64,000 nucleotides of DNA from Streptomyces nymphaeiformis (GCF_014203895.1 NZ_JACHJY010000004.1:595244-659243), one strand, 5' to 3'; shown: positions 7,959 through 15,944, counted from the first letter of the stretch. Numbers and translations are program-made. Notes: generated from the letters alone by a model not told the origin.

Positions 7959-9365
7959 TCAGGCTGCGGCGGGGGCGTCGTCCTCCGGAGGCTCGTCCTT
8001 GCGCAGGCTGGGCGGGGTCAGGTTGGCCAGCAGTTCGGTCGGGTCCTGGGTGAGGTGGGCGGTGAGCTTGGCGACGGCGGCGGCGTGGGCGGGGTCGAGG
8101 TAGGGGGTGCGGACGCGGACGAAGCCGGGGCGTCCTTCGGCGGCCATGGAGGCGACGCCTACGTACTGGGATCCCTGGAGGTTGATCGGGTCCATGTCTG
8201 GCCAGTTGCGGATGTCGTCCCCGAGCGCGGCGACGGATGCTTCGGTGGTGCGCTGGTAGAAGGACAGGGCGGCGCTGCACACGTCCCGGATCGAGGTGGG
8301 GATGGCGTCGCCGGTCGCCTTCTGGGTGGCCGGCACCGTGTAGATCCCGACCGACCGGCCGCCCTTGACGAGCAGACCCGTCAGGCGGATGTTCTCCGCC
8401 GCGAGGGCGGCCAGTGCGCGGGTCTCCTTGTCGCTGCCCTTGTGGTCGTGGAAGAAGGTGTGCGACTCGTCGATGACGGCGAACACCAGTGGCCACTGTT
8501 CGCTGGGGCCGACGTTCCACATGTTCGACGTGCCCAGCACCGTCCGGGCCATCGTGGCGCGGTCGTGCAGCAGCTTGACCAGCCGCCGCAGCAGCGCGTT
8601 GGCCTCCCGCAGGTCATGACCGGCGTGCGCGAACACACGGGGCAGTACGTCTGCGTAGTCACCGTGGGCGGCGTCGGACACCTTGCCGTCGATCACCGCG
8701 AACTGCACGGCCGGGGACGGCCCGAAGTAGGAGACCAGCGCGGTGAGCAGGTTGGACTTGCCGCCGCCGACACCACCCGCGACCACCGCCCCCGACTTGT
8801 TCTTGAGCTCGATGTGGACCGGGGCGCCGTACTCGTCCCGGCCGACCGGCCACACCGTCAAGTCGGCGGGCGGCTCACCGGTCGGCACGTACTGGATGTG
8901 GCCGGTCAACGGGTCGCGACGGATCGCCCGCAGAGTCGCCAGGCCCGGCTTGCCCGCCTCGACGGCGACCCGGACGCAGCCCCAGGCATCGGCCAGGAAC
9001 CGGGCCTTGTCCTGGAGTTCCTTGATCCCGACCTTCGGCAGCAGCTTGACGTGGACGATCACTCCGTACTGGTCCGGCTGCGTCTTGATCACCGGGACCA
9101 GTTCGCGCGGCTTGGGCTCCGGAGCGTTCGTGCCCGTGGTGAGGGAGGACAGCCAGGGCGGGGTGCGGTCGGTGACCGACAGGCCGGCCATCTTCGCCAG
9201 CCGCGTCCACGTCATCCGGATCTTCACGGCCTGCCGGATGCTCCGGCGCATCTCCTTGTCCGCCCGCATGTAGCGGACCGTCTTGACCATCGCCCACGCC
9301 GTCAGCAGCACGACGCAGACCACCATCACCACCGGCAGCAAGCCGAAGACCTGTTCCACGTTCAT
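7959..9365 (-). CDS. tra: FtsK/SpoIIIE-type DNA translocase, conjugal transfer protein Tra
   Basis: A 468-residue motor that moves double-stranded DNA between mycelia. One N-terminal membrane segment (GLLPVVMVVCVVLLTAWA) is followed by the FtsK-like ATPase. Walker A is GGVGGGKSNLL and Walker B is FAVIDESHTFF. A later Arg/Gln segment includes GGRSVGIYTVPATQKATGD. Length and organisation match TraSA/TraB proteins of AICEs, which need no relaxase. The ATG at 9365 overlaps the stop of the preceding gene (ATGA). Confidence 0.92.
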   Translation of the reverse strand: MNVEQVFGLLPVVMVVCVVLLTAWAMVKTVRYMRADKEMRRSIRQAVKIRMTWTRLAKMAGLSVTDRTPPWLSSLTTGTNAPEPKPRELVPVIKTQPDQYGVIVHVKLLPKVGIKELQDKARFLADAWGCVRVAVEAGKPGLATLRAIRRDPLTGHIQYVPTGEPPADLTVWPVGRDEYGAPVHIELKNKSGAVVAGGVGGGKSNLLTALVSYFGPSPAVQFAVIDGKVSDAAHGDYADVLPRVFAHAGHDLREANALLRRLVKLLHDRATMARTVLGTSNMWNVGPSEQWPLVFAVIDESHTFFHDHKGSDKETRALAALAAENIRLTGLLVKGGRSVGIYTVPATQKATGDAIPTSIRDVCSAALSFYQRTTEASVAALGDDIRNWPDMDPINLQGSQYVGVASMAAEGRPGFVRVRTPYLDPAHAAAVAKLTAHLTQDPTELLANLTPPSLRKDEPPEDDAPAAA

Positions 9366-9766
9366 CGAACCCTCCCCGAATTCTTCTTCACGTCCTCGAT
9401 GGACACCCTGATGTCCTGTCCGGCCTCAAGCCGTGCCAGAAGTGCGGTGGCCAGTGCCCGCCGCTTGGATCCCAGTGGCAGACCCGCCCCGTCGGACGCG
9501 GACCGCAGCAGGTCCCACAGTGCGCGAGTGCGCTCGCTGATCTGTTCGGAGTACAGGAACCAGTGGAGCGTCAGCTCCAGGTGCTCCAGGTCCTGCTCAT
9601 CGCCGAGCTCGGGATACCCGTGCGCCCGCAGCACAGCGTGCACGTCCATCAGCAGCCGCTCGCTGAACCGGGGGTCTCCCTCCTCGGGGAGAAGGACCGG
9701 GTAACCGGGAACCTCCGGGGTACCGGCCTCCCGAGCGGGGCCGTTGTTGATCTCTTCCGGAGTCAT
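9362..9766 (-). CDS. AICE-associated hypothetical protein (134 aa)
   Basis: Function unknown. An acidic, Pro-rich N-terminus precedes a helical region with HLELTLHWFLYSEQISERT. It ends DIRVSIEDVKKNSGRVR, closely paralleling the tail of the next upstream gene product. It overlaps tra by ATGA and the upstream gene by 4 nt, so it belongs to the transfer operon. A role as a Tra accessory protein is inference from position only. Confidence 0.75.
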   Translation of the reverse strand: MTPEEINNGPAREAGTPEVPGYPVLLPEEGDPRFSERLLMDVHAVLRAHGYPELGDEQDLEHLELTLHWFLYSEQISERTRALWDLLRSASDGAGLPLGSKRRALATALLARLEAGQDIRVSIEDVKKNSGRVR

Positions 9767-10008
9767 CGTGCCCTCCCCTTCCGTTGCTCGTTCATGTCCT
9801 CGATGGACGCCTTGATGTCCGCGCAGATCCCGTAGCCGTAGACCGACATCCGGGCCTCATGGACCGCGCGGGAGACGTGCATCCGGGCGATCGGGTCCAG
9901 TTCGATCCCGTGGGCCGTGAAGACAGCCAGCACGTCAGCGGAGAGGGACGAGGGCCCGTCGCCGCCGCCGGGCGGAGTGGTCGAACCCCGCCCGGCAGTG
10001 GCGCCCAT
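9763..10008 (-). CDS. AICE-associated small protein (81 aa)
   Basis: Not recognised. The frame is open well upstream, but the ATG at 10008 overlaps the preceding stop (TAATG) and is the likely start. A Gly/Pro-rich N-terminus is followed by the helical segment LSADVLAVFTAHGIELDP. The C-terminus is DIKASIEDMNEQRKGRAR, matching the SIED tail of the neighbouring 134-residue protein. The two may be partial paralogues or share a binding partner. Confidence 0.7.
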   Translation of the reverse strand: MGATAGRGSTTPPGGGDGPSSLSADVLAVFTAHGIELDPIARMHVSRAVHEARMSVYGYGICADIKASIEDMNEQRKGRAR

Positions 10009-10415
10009 TACGCGACCTTCTTGACCGCAGCGGCCGACTCGGAGACCGTCTCGACCGGAGCGGCAGGCGCGGCCATGGCGGGGGCCTGGACCAGCTCCAG
10101 GCGCGAGACCCGGTAGGCGACGCCGTCGGAGAGGCTCCCGTTGAAGATGCGGGCCCACGGGGTGGCGATCAGGTCCACCGGACGAACCATGACGCCCGGC
10201 ACCAGACCCGCGGGGACACCGGACACCGGCACGGTGATCTTGAGGATCTCGGCACGACCCTCCGACATCTGCATCACCGTGACCGTGTGGAGGACCTCCC
10301 CCGTGTCGCGGTCGGTCGCGATCTCCCCCGTCTCCGGGTTCTTGATCTTCGGGGTGTCGCCGGTACCGGTGATGTAGATGTCGGTCGGCTTGACGAGGAC
10401 CGGGATACGAGCCAT
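10008..10415 (-). CDS. First gene of the transfer/replication operon, AICE conserved protein (135 aa)
   Basis: Function not known to me, although proteins of this kind lead AICE operons. The start is the ATG at 10415 (MARIPVLVKPTDIYITGTGD) with AGGAG 9-13 nt upstream. The predicted beta-rich body includes PETGEIATDRDTGEVLHTV and ILKITVPVSGVPAGLVPGV. The tail is Ala/Pro/Val-rich and ends in AAAVKKVA. It sits 47 bp downstream of the promoter at 10462-10490. Confidence 0.82.
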   Translation of the reverse strand: MARIPVLVKPTDIYITGTGDTPKIKNPETGEIATDRDTGEVLHTVTVMQMSEGRAEILKITVPVSGVPAGLVPGVMVRPVDLIATPWARIFNGSLSDGVAYRVSRLELVQAPAMAAPAAPVETVSESAAAVKKVA

Positions 10416-10461
10416 GCGTTCACTCCTGTGATTCGGGGCCCTGGTGAGCCCGACGAGGCAG

Positions 10462-10490
10462 AAAGTATCTCGCCCAGCTAGCCGGGTCAA
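10462..10490 (-). promoter_or_regulatory. Promoter of the leftward AICE operon
   Basis: On the minus strand TTGACC (10490-10485) is separated by 17 bp from TACTTT (10467-10462), close to the HrdB consensus. The spacer contains CTAGCTGGG, a version of the half-site repeated across the divergent region, so the KorSA-type repressor probably blocks this promoter directly. Confidence 0.8.
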
Positions 10491-10507
10491 GTTAATAGAA
10501 GTGAGCG

Positions 10508-10529
10508 ACCTAGCTATGTATAGCTAGGT
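10508..10529. promoter_or_regulatory. Palindromic KorSA-type operator
   Basis: Perfect 9-bp arms (ACCTAGCTA and TAGCTAGGT) around TGTA, midway between the divergent operon and the GntR gene. A second shorter palindrome, TAGC-TGG-GCTA, lies at 10559-10569 beside the regulator's -10 box (TACCCT, 10578-10583). Confidence 0.8.
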
Positions 10530-10589
10530 GGGTTGGCTTCACTTGGCAGAACACGGGGTAGCTGGGCTAGGGGCCGCTACCCTGGGACC

Positions 10590-11177
10590 ATGACGAAACG
10601 GCCCTCCAGCGACACGCGACCGCCCTACCGGCGGATGGCGGACGTGCTGCGCGACGAGATCGAGCGGGGTGTCCTGAAGCCCGGCCAGCAGCTCCCCTCC
10701 CACCGCGAACTGCAAGAGCGCTTCGAGGTCGCCAACATGACCGCCCGCAGCGCACTGCGCGTCCTGCGGGACGAGGGCCTGATCCACACCGTGCAGGGCC
10801 GGGGCAGTTTCGTCCTCTCACCCCAGGCCGAAGAGGCCGGCGACGCCGAACGCCCGGGCGAGCCCGCCAGCGGCTACACCCCGCCGGCCTGGTACACAAC
10901 GCCGATCGGCCGCAAAGAAGTGTGGGCCCGTCCCGGAAGCCCGCCCTCACTGCGAGACCTGTTCAGGCGCGAGTCGGACACCGGCGAGGCCGAGCCGACC
11001 ACGCAGCGAGCGGAACCGCCGGCCACCGGCGAGCCGGGAACGCTGACCCGCCCGGACGCCAGCCCGGAGTTCAACGCCCTGGCCCGCCAGGTGGAAACTC
11101 TCACGCAGCAGGTCGGCCAGCTTGAGCAGCTTTTCCGGCAGGTTCTTGAGGCAGTGCAGAAGCCGGACCCGTCATAA
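10590..11177 (+). CDS. korSA: GntR-family transcriptional repressor (KorSA-like)
   Basis: 195 residues. The N-terminal winged helix has PYRRMADVLRDEIERGVLKPG, PSHRELQERFEVANMTARSAL and GLIHTVQGRGSFVL, the classic GntR signature. The middle is a Pro/Gly/Glu linker. A C-terminal coiled coil (FNALARQVETLTQQVGQLEQ) probably mediates dimerisation in place of a UTRA domain. The ATG at 10590 has TACCCT six bases upstream and no Shine-Dalgarno, suggesting a leaderless mRNA. By analogy with pSAM2 KorSA it represses the replication/transfer operon and itself through the TAGCT repeats between the genes. Confidence 0.88.
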   Translation: MTKRPSSDTRPPYRRMADVLRDEIERGVLKPGQQLPSHRELQERFEVANMTARSALRVLRDEGLIHTVQGRGSFVLSPQAEEAGDAERPGEPASGYTPPAWYTTPIGRKEVWARPGSPPSLRDLFRRESDTGEAEPTTQRAEPPATGEPGTLTRPDASPEFNALARQVETLTQQVGQLEQLFRQVLEAVQKPDPS

Positions 11178-11283
11178 CGCCCAGCACGCTCGCCACCTCT
11201 TCCGCCAACTGGGCCAAGCGCTCCGTTTGCTCGCCCAACCGAGCCAGATACCCGGCCAGTTCCTGCTGCTCCCGCTCGTTCAT
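11101..11283 (-). CDS. Possible small coiled-coil protein overlapping korSA (60 aa)
   Basis: A tentative gene reading MNEREQQELAGYLARLGEQT, which forms a plausible amphipathic helix, then EEVASVLGVMTGP. Its last 77 nt are antisense to the 3' end of korSA. The ribosome-binding site is weak (GGTGG). The only support is helix-like composition, and it may be a shadow of the korSA coiled coil. Confidence 0.3.
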   Translation of the reverse strand: MNEREQQELAGYLARLGEQTERLAQLAEEVASVLGVMTGPASALPQEPAGKAAQAGRPAA

Positions 11284-11531
11284 TTCCACCCGTTCGTCGT
11301 CGTGCCGTTGTTGCGTGTCGAGGCCGGCCAACCGCCGGAGGTTTGCCCAGCGGTGATCCGCCGGCGGATCAGGGCTTGCCCGTGCCGTGCCGCAAGCCGT
11401 CACCGCGGCCGTTGAGCCAGGTTTACCGGCCGGACCGGACAGGTGCGAGGGCCATGGCCCAACGCTCCCGCCGGGTGGGCAGAAACCTTCCTTCACGTCC
11501 CGCCGTACGGGCGTGGACCTCTTCTGTGTCC

Positions 11532-11903
11532 TCATGCCGCTTGTCCTTCCAGCCGTCCGGCTCGCACATCAAGGGTCTGGAGAATCGCCGGTTTGGCTAA
11601 CCGGCGATCGTCGGCTATATTTCGCCGCCCCGGTTTCAGGGATCGCCTATAGAGGTCGGTTTCCCGGGGTGTGTGTGACCCCGAGTGAATGTGACGCCGA
11701 TCACCTCTCACCTCTTCCGCGTCTAGCGCCTCCGGACCCTCCATGGCATGCGACAGCAGGCCATCGAAAGCCGACACCTTCGCCGCGACGAATCGCTCCC
11801 TGCACTGGGGACAGGTGCCGAAAAGCCCTACCGGTGTGACACCGCCACGTTGTGACCTGAGCCACATTTCGCCAGGTGGGCCGTCGACTTTTTCGCAGGC
11901 CAT
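11532..11903 (-). CDS. Possible hypothetical protein with a CxxC motif (123 aa)
   Basis: Weakly supported. The first 75 residues look protein-like (MACEKVDGPPGEMWLRSQRG, then GLFGTCPQCRERFVAAKVSA, a potential zinc-knuckle half). The C-terminal third is Arg-rich with poor codon bias. No good Shine-Dalgarno is present. It lies in the gene-poor part of the element. Confidence 0.3.
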   Translation of the reverse strand: MACEKVDGPPGEMWLRSQRGGVTPVGLFGTCPQCRERFVAAKVSAFDGLLSHAMEGPEALDAEEVRGDRRHIHSGSHTPRETDLYRRSLKPGRRNIADDRRLAKPAILQTLDVRAGRLEGQAA

Positions 11904-12621
11904 AACGATGCAACGGTCAGCCTGTGGATATCTTTCAGCGATCCCGCGAGCAGACCGGCATGAAGCGACTGATTACGAGCTGATCGGGGCGAAGCATGGC
12001 AAACAGCCACTCCCTACCGGCCGAAGTCGCCGAAGGGGTGAGCTGTCCAAAGTTTCTTTACTGGATCAAGGTGGCCCGCTGGCGCGGGCCGCGCGGCGCG
12101 GCGGCCCCAGGCCGCCGCTGGCTCCATGTCTCCGCCACCGCCTGCGACGGCCCCCGCCCGCTCGCGCCGCAAAAGCCCGAGAAGCGGGCGGCCAGACCCG
12201 CGAAGAACCCTGCCAGCCGCCCGACGGCGAGCGCGGCCAGGAGGAGCGGGACGCATGCCAAGTCCGCACCGATCACCGTGGATTGCCGTTCAACCAGCTG
12301 TGGCTGGGGCGGCCGGCCTCCACGGCTTTACCCACCTGTTCGGGCCGGGGCCCGCGTCGGGCAAGTCCAGGGGGCCACTCGTTCAAATTCCGGGCAGGGG
12401 CAAAGCCTGCCCGAGTTGCCGGGCCAGCGTACGGCCCCCTGAACATGCCCGACCCCAACCCGAACAGGACACCGGCCAAAGCCGCTCCGGCTGGCCGCGT
12501 GGAAACCCGCGCCTGCATGAGCGAACGGCCAGAGCGTGGGCGGTGGTTGGCGCGTGAAGACTCCGACACTCAGGGCGGGCGCCGGGAGCACGGGGGGACG
12601 GGTGCGTGTCGGAGCCCGGAA
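11904..12621. other. Gene-poor AICE segment with no convincing gene
   Basis: Several open frames exist on both strands and none is convincing. The best candidates are two minus-strand frames joined by a GTGA overlap at 12273-12276. One is 98 codons from 12569. The other is 72 codons ending at 12058, with a hydrophobic stretch ACVPLLLAALAVGRLAGFF that would suit a small spread-type membrane protein. A plus-strand frame from 11996 overlaps them. The segment may instead hold a replication origin. Confidence 0.4.
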
Positions 12622-13353
12622 CTATCCGCAGGGACCGGAGAAGCCACGCTGCCTTCCGGACGCTTCCGCGACCCACGTTCGCCAAACGTGGCGCGTGTTC
12701 GGCACCTCAGGGCGATCGAGAAGCCAGAGGACATAGCCAGCGTGAAGGCGTGCCCATGGGTTGTCCGAGGCGGCGGCCGTGCCGAGCCTGTGGCGGAGAT
12801 CCTCACCGTCGACTGCTCGTGCGACGCGAACGTACTCGCGGTCCTTGCAGCGATAGGCCCGCTGGACGACGATCTCGACGAGGTCGATGAGCTTCGCCCT
12901 GGTCGGCTGATCATGGTCGGCAACGGCCATGCGGCGGATGAGCGACTGTTTAGTGCCCCACGCCTTTGCATGCTCTGTCCACTCGCGGGGGAACCGCGCT
13001 TCCCACTCCAGGAAGAGAAGCGCATAGGGCAGACTCGGCCCGCGGGCGCCCTCGCCCACCCACAGTCCTTCGGGCAGGGAATGGCTACACATGTCTGCGT
13101 ACACCTCGCGCGCCCGCTTGAAGGCCGGCTCCTGATACTGCTCCTCCGGCCCCAGCGGCCTCGTGAGATGCCACAGCTCGTTCGATCGGTCGAGAGCAGC
13201 CCAGGCATTCCTCCGGGCCCCATCCAGATGCGCGAGTGCCGCCTGTCGCTCAGCGGGATCGTCGGCTATGAGGCCGAACGCCCAGCCCAATCGTGCGCGC
13301 CAGGCGTCGGCCTCGTCGCTGCCTGAGCCTGCCCCGGCCGCCCCGTTCGTCAT
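12622..13353 (-). CDS. Hypothetical protein, helical (243 aa)
   Basis: Not recognised. Codon bias and composition support a real protein: DEADAWRARLGWAFGLIADD, RNAWAALDRSNELWHLTRPL, FLEWEARFPREWTEHAKAWG and LHAGYVLWLLDRPEVPN. It is alpha-helical and Trp/Arg-rich, without signal peptide or membrane segment. I prefer the ATG at 13353 (MTNGAAGAG) over the one four codons upstream because GAGGG lies about 12 nt before it. It is the distal leftward gene after the GNAT gene. It may belong to the peptide-modification module or be separate cargo. Confidence 0.7.
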   Translation of the reverse strand: MTNGAAGAGSGSDEADAWRARLGWAFGLIADDPAERQAALAHLDGARRNAWAALDRSNELWHLTRPLGPEEQYQEPAFKRAREVYADMCSHSLPEGLWVGEGARGPSLPYALLFLEWEARFPREWTEHAKAWGTKQSLIRRMAVADHDQPTRAKLIDLVEIVVQRAYRCKDREYVRVARAVDGEDLRHRLGTAAASDNPWARLHAGYVLWLLDRPEVPNTRHVWRTWVAEASGRQRGFSGPCG

Positions 13354-13497
13354 GACGGAGATCATCCCTCAGGCCGCGACGACGTACATCACGTACGCCT
13401 ACAACACACGGATCGATGGTGACGAGGCGCGGTGATGAGTGGATCACCCGAAAGGCACTGGACAGGTTGTGACCGCGCGGCGTCCTGGAACCGGCGG

Positions 13498-14364
13498 TTA
13501 CGCCGCTGTGGTGTGGGTGAAGCCGAGGGAGGTCAGTCCTTCGGCCTGGCACAGCCGGTCAGAGGGGCCGTCGACCTCGGTCTGGAGGAGCTGGTAGGCG
13601 GCGCCGTGGGCCTGGCCCCAGTGCATCGCGGCCCGCCACAAGACGCGACCTAGTCCCTGGCCTCGGGCCTCGGGCAGGACAGCGAAGTACTGGGGCATGA
13701 GCTGGGGGCGGCCGATTGCGTCGGGGCGTACTTCCATGGGGCCGATCGCGCCCACGATGCGGTTTTCGATGGCGGCGGCGAGGACCGGGCCGCACTGGCC
13801 GGTCTGCATCTGCGTGTGGAGGAAGGCCAGGCCATCGCCCGCCATGGCCTCGGCGAACGGGGCGAAGGTGTTCTGCACAGTGGCCAGCCAGTCGGTCACG
13901 GGGCGGACCGGACCGCCGGGATCGTGGCAGGGGCCGGCAGCGAAGTCCTTCAGCTGGATGCGGGTACCGCGCGGGTGCGTGGTCTCGGGGCCGAGGGGGC
14001 GTACGACCCGGGCGTTGACCACGTCGTGCGCGGCGGCGAGCTTGGCGGCCAGCTCGGCGGCCTCATCCACGACGCTGTCGCGGAGCCCGTAGGCGAAGAC
14101 CTTGACGGTGCCGCGTCCGCGTCGGGTCAGGGTGGGAATGAGGGTGTGCTCGGATTGGTGGACCACGGCTTCGCGGAGGACTTTCTCGTCCTTCTCGCCG
14201 CCCCAGCGCCGGTCCTTGTCGTAGGGCAGGAAGCCCCCGGTGTCGGCCGCTCGCAGGGTGTCCTCGAAGATGCCGACAGTCAGGGCGGCGGGGTGGACGG
14301 GACCGAGAGTCGGCACGATCGGTGCGGCCAGTTGGGGCCGGAGCCAGTCCCAGCGGAAGAACAT
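13498..14364 (-). CDS. GNAT-family N-acetyltransferase, two-domain (288 aa)
   Basis: The C-terminal half carries the acetyl-CoA pyrophosphate loop: QYFAVLPEARGQGLGRVLWR, followed by AAMHWGQAHGAAYQLLQTEV and a final LTSLGF. The N-terminal 150 residues form a second, non-canonical region. The start is the ATG at 14364; TAGGGT lies 7 nt upstream, fitting a leaderless transcript. A 9-bp hairpin separates it from the peptide gene, so it may have its own promoter. Position suggests it acetylates the product or confers self-protection, but this is inference. Confidence 0.8.
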   Translation of the reverse strand: MFFRWDWLRPQLAAPIVPTLGPVHPAALTVGIFEDTLRAADTGGFLPYDKDRRWGGEKDEKVLREAVVHQSEHTLIPTLTRRGRGTVKVFAYGLRDSVVDEAAELAAKLAAAHDVVNARVVRPLGPETTHPRGTRIQLKDFAAGPCHDPGGPVRPVTDWLATVQNTFAPFAEAMAGDGLAFLHTQMQTGQCGPVLAAAIENRIVGAIGPMEVRPDAIGRPQLMPQYFAVLPEARGQGLGRVLWRAAMHWGQAHGAAYQLLQTEVDGPSDRLCQAEGLTSLGFTHTTAA

Positions 14365-14397
14365 GAGCGGCACCCTAGCGGTGGGACGGGCAGGGCT

Positions 14398-14427
14398 CAG
14401 GCCCCGACGCGAGTACGCCGGGGCCTG
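14398..14427. terminator. Hairpin after the 54-residue peptide gene
   Basis: 9-bp stem (CAGGCCCCG/CGGGGCCTG) with a 12-nt loop, just downstream of the short peptide gene on the minus strand. It would end the five-gene operon or reduce read-through into the GNAT gene. Confidence 0.6.
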
Positions 14428-14452
14428 AACGGAGTTGACCGGATCGTGTCGG

Positions 14453-14617
14453 TCAGTGGGGGTTGTCGTCTCCGGCGTCGCAGGAGCACTCCGCGCTCTC
14501 CACGATCACGTCGAGGTCCTGGACGGCGGTGATCGACGCGGTTGCGACGGGCGGGGCCGTGCGGCGGGCCGAGGCCGGCGGGCCGGGGAGGATGGTCACC
14601 GGTACGGGCGGGGTCAT
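14453..14617 (-). CDS. Candidate RiPP precursor peptide (54 aa)
   Basis: A short gene that overlaps the radical SAM stop by ATGA. The peptide begins MTPPVPVTILPGPPASARR. The middle is Thr/Ala/Val-rich with an acidic conserved-looking block (QDLDVIVESAE), and the C-terminus is ECSCDAGDDNPH. Cys44 and Cys46 are the only cysteines. The layout (leader, then a compact Cys/Asp/Asn-rich tail, translationally coupled to a SPASM radical SAM enzyme) is typical of a ribosomally made, post-translationally modified peptide. Which residues are modified is unknown. It does not match the FxSxx, SCIFF, streptide or mycofactocin precursor patterns I know. No dedicated protease or exporter gene is nearby. Confidence 0.75.
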   Translation of the reverse strand: MTPPVPVTILPGPPASARRTAPPVATASITAVQDLDVIVESAECSCDAGDDNPH

Positions 14618-15738
14618 GAGGCGTTCTCCTTGTCTCCGTGCTGGCAGTAGCTGTGCAGCGGCGCCTTCGCCTCCTGGTAGTGCTTGGCCAGGGGGCGGCA
14701 GACCCGGCAGGTGCCGGACAGGGCGCAGCCCTCGCACCCACCGGTGCGAAGCATGAGGCGGTCGGCGATGGCGCCGAGCCGGGTGAGGCCGTCGATGCCT
14801 TCGGCCATGAGGTCGATCTGGTCGTCGCGGCCGACCTTGCAGATCGAGACCTTGGCGTGCGGGTCGGCGTGGAAGAAGGTGTGTCCCGCGTTGCAGCCGG
14901 CGAACGGCTTGCGCTGCCGCAGGTGGGCGGCGGACTGGGCGAGCAGCGGCTCGCCGCCGCCGTAGATCGTGGGCGTCATGTTCGTGTACGCGTGGTTCTC
15001 GACGTTCCACTCGTCGGCGAGGGCGGCCATCTTGTCGGCTTCGGAGGCGTTGTCCTCGGTCACCACGACGTTGATCCGCAGCGGCAGGCCCGCCTCACGG
15101 GCGGCGTCCATGCCGCGCCGGAACGCCTTCCACGCCCCGCGGCGCTGAGTGAGCGTGTCGAAGGACTCCTCGCTCGCCCCGTACATGCTGACCACCAGCC
15201 GGTAGGGCGGGCAGTCCCGGAAGAGCTTGAGGAGGTCCGGCCGCCAGAGCAGCGAGCCGTTGGTGGAGATGGTGAGCATCATCCCGGCCTGCCAGGCGTA
15301 CCGGTAGGCGCCCTGGAAGTGGGGATCCATGGTGGGCTCGCCGCCGGTGATCTGGAGCCAGAGGACACCGGCCTCGCGCATGATGTCCAGCAGCCGCACC
15401 TTGTCCTCCCAGCCGAGGCCGGAGAAGGGCCGCTCGCCGAGGTAGCAGTGCTTGCAGCCGAAGTTGCAGCCGAGGTTGATCTCCCAGGAGGCCCGGCAGT
15501 AGCCGTACGGGGACGGCTCGCGTACCAGCACGGTGCTCTGCGCGGTCTGGCCGCCCAGGTCCAGACTCCATACGTCGGAGGCGGTCTGCACCGCCCAGGC
15601 GGGAAGCGACTCACCGTCGATGGCGGCCTGGCGCAGACCCTCGAAGTGGTCGGCGGAGATGCGGGCGCCGGCCCTTGCTCCCGGCTTGAGGAGAAGGTGC
15701 CCGTCGAGGAACGGGGAGGCGATCAGAGCGTGGGCCAT
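14614..15738 (-). CDS. Radical SAM/SPASM peptide maturase (374 aa)
   Basis: The radical SAM [4Fe-4S] motif CNFGCKHC has ligands Cys91, Cys95 and Cys98. The SAM-binding GGEP motif is in LQITGGEPTMDP. A C-terminal SPASM domain has seven Cys: 282, 300, 335, 338, 344, 347 and 365 (CEGCALSGTCRVC within it), enough for two auxiliary clusters. The first ~85 residues (MAHALIASPFLDGHLLLKPG onward) are a family-specific N-terminus that might recognise the leader. SPASM enzymes make thioether, C-C or epimer modifications on peptides. The ATG at 15738 has GGAGGG at good spacing. It overlaps the genes on both sides. Confidence 0.92.
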   Translation of the reverse strand: MAHALIASPFLDGHLLLKPGARAGARISADHFEGLRQAAIDGESLPAWAVQTASDVWSLDLGGQTAQSTVLVREPSPYGYCRASWEINLGCNFGCKHCYLGERPFSGLGWEDKVRLLDIMREAGVLWLQITGGEPTMDPHFQGAYRYAWQAGMMLTISTNGSLLWRPDLLKLFRDCPPYRLVVSMYGASEESFDTLTQRRGAWKAFRRGMDAAREAGLPLRINVVVTEDNASEADKMAALADEWNVENHAYTNMTPTIYGGGEPLLAQSAAHLRQRKPFAGCNAGHTFFHADPHAKVSICKVGRDDQIDLMAEGIDGLTRLGAIADRLMLRTGGCEGCALSGTCRVCRPLAKHYQEAKAPLHSYCQHGDKENAS

Positions 15739-15944
15739 CGGTGGCCCTCCTTCCGGATCACGGAGCGGGACAGCGAACGGGGCCCCTGGCGGTCGGCTCG
15801 GCAGTGGATCTCGCCGAGCCCGTTGCAGGTACCGCAGGTCTTTCCGGACGAGTTGGCGCCGCTGCCACCGCAGTCCCCGCACTGTTCGTTGCGAGGCGAG
15901 CGAGGGAGCCGGGTCTTGTGCGGGCTCGCGATCAGCTGATGCAC
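15723..15944 (-). CDS. Small DnaJ-type zinc-finger protein (73 aa)
   Basis: Two CxxCxGxG-like repeats, CGDCGGSG and CGTCNGLG, are spaced as in the DnaJ central domain and should bind one zinc. The rest is basic. The GTG at 15944 lies inside the preceding gene (13-nt overlap), and the 3' end overlaps the radical SAM start by 16 nt, so the three genes are coupled. It may act as a chaperone-like or adaptor protein for the peptide or enzyme; this is inference. Confidence 0.75.
   Translation of the reverse strand: MHQLIASPHKTRLPRSPRNEQCGDCGGSGANSSGKTCGTCNGLGEIHCRADRQGPRSLSRSVIRKEGHRWPTL

Noticed and set aside
11743..13326. A 527-codon plus-strand frame
   Set aside because: Composition is Arg/Pro/Ser-rich without any motif. 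The minus-strand 243-aa frame in its right half looks far more protein-like.
14453..14617. Assignment to the FxSxx, SCIFF, streptide or mycofactocin precursor classes
   Set aside because: None of their signatures is present: no FxSxx C-terminus, no six-Cys pattern, no KxxxW, no C-terminal IDGxCGVY-like end.
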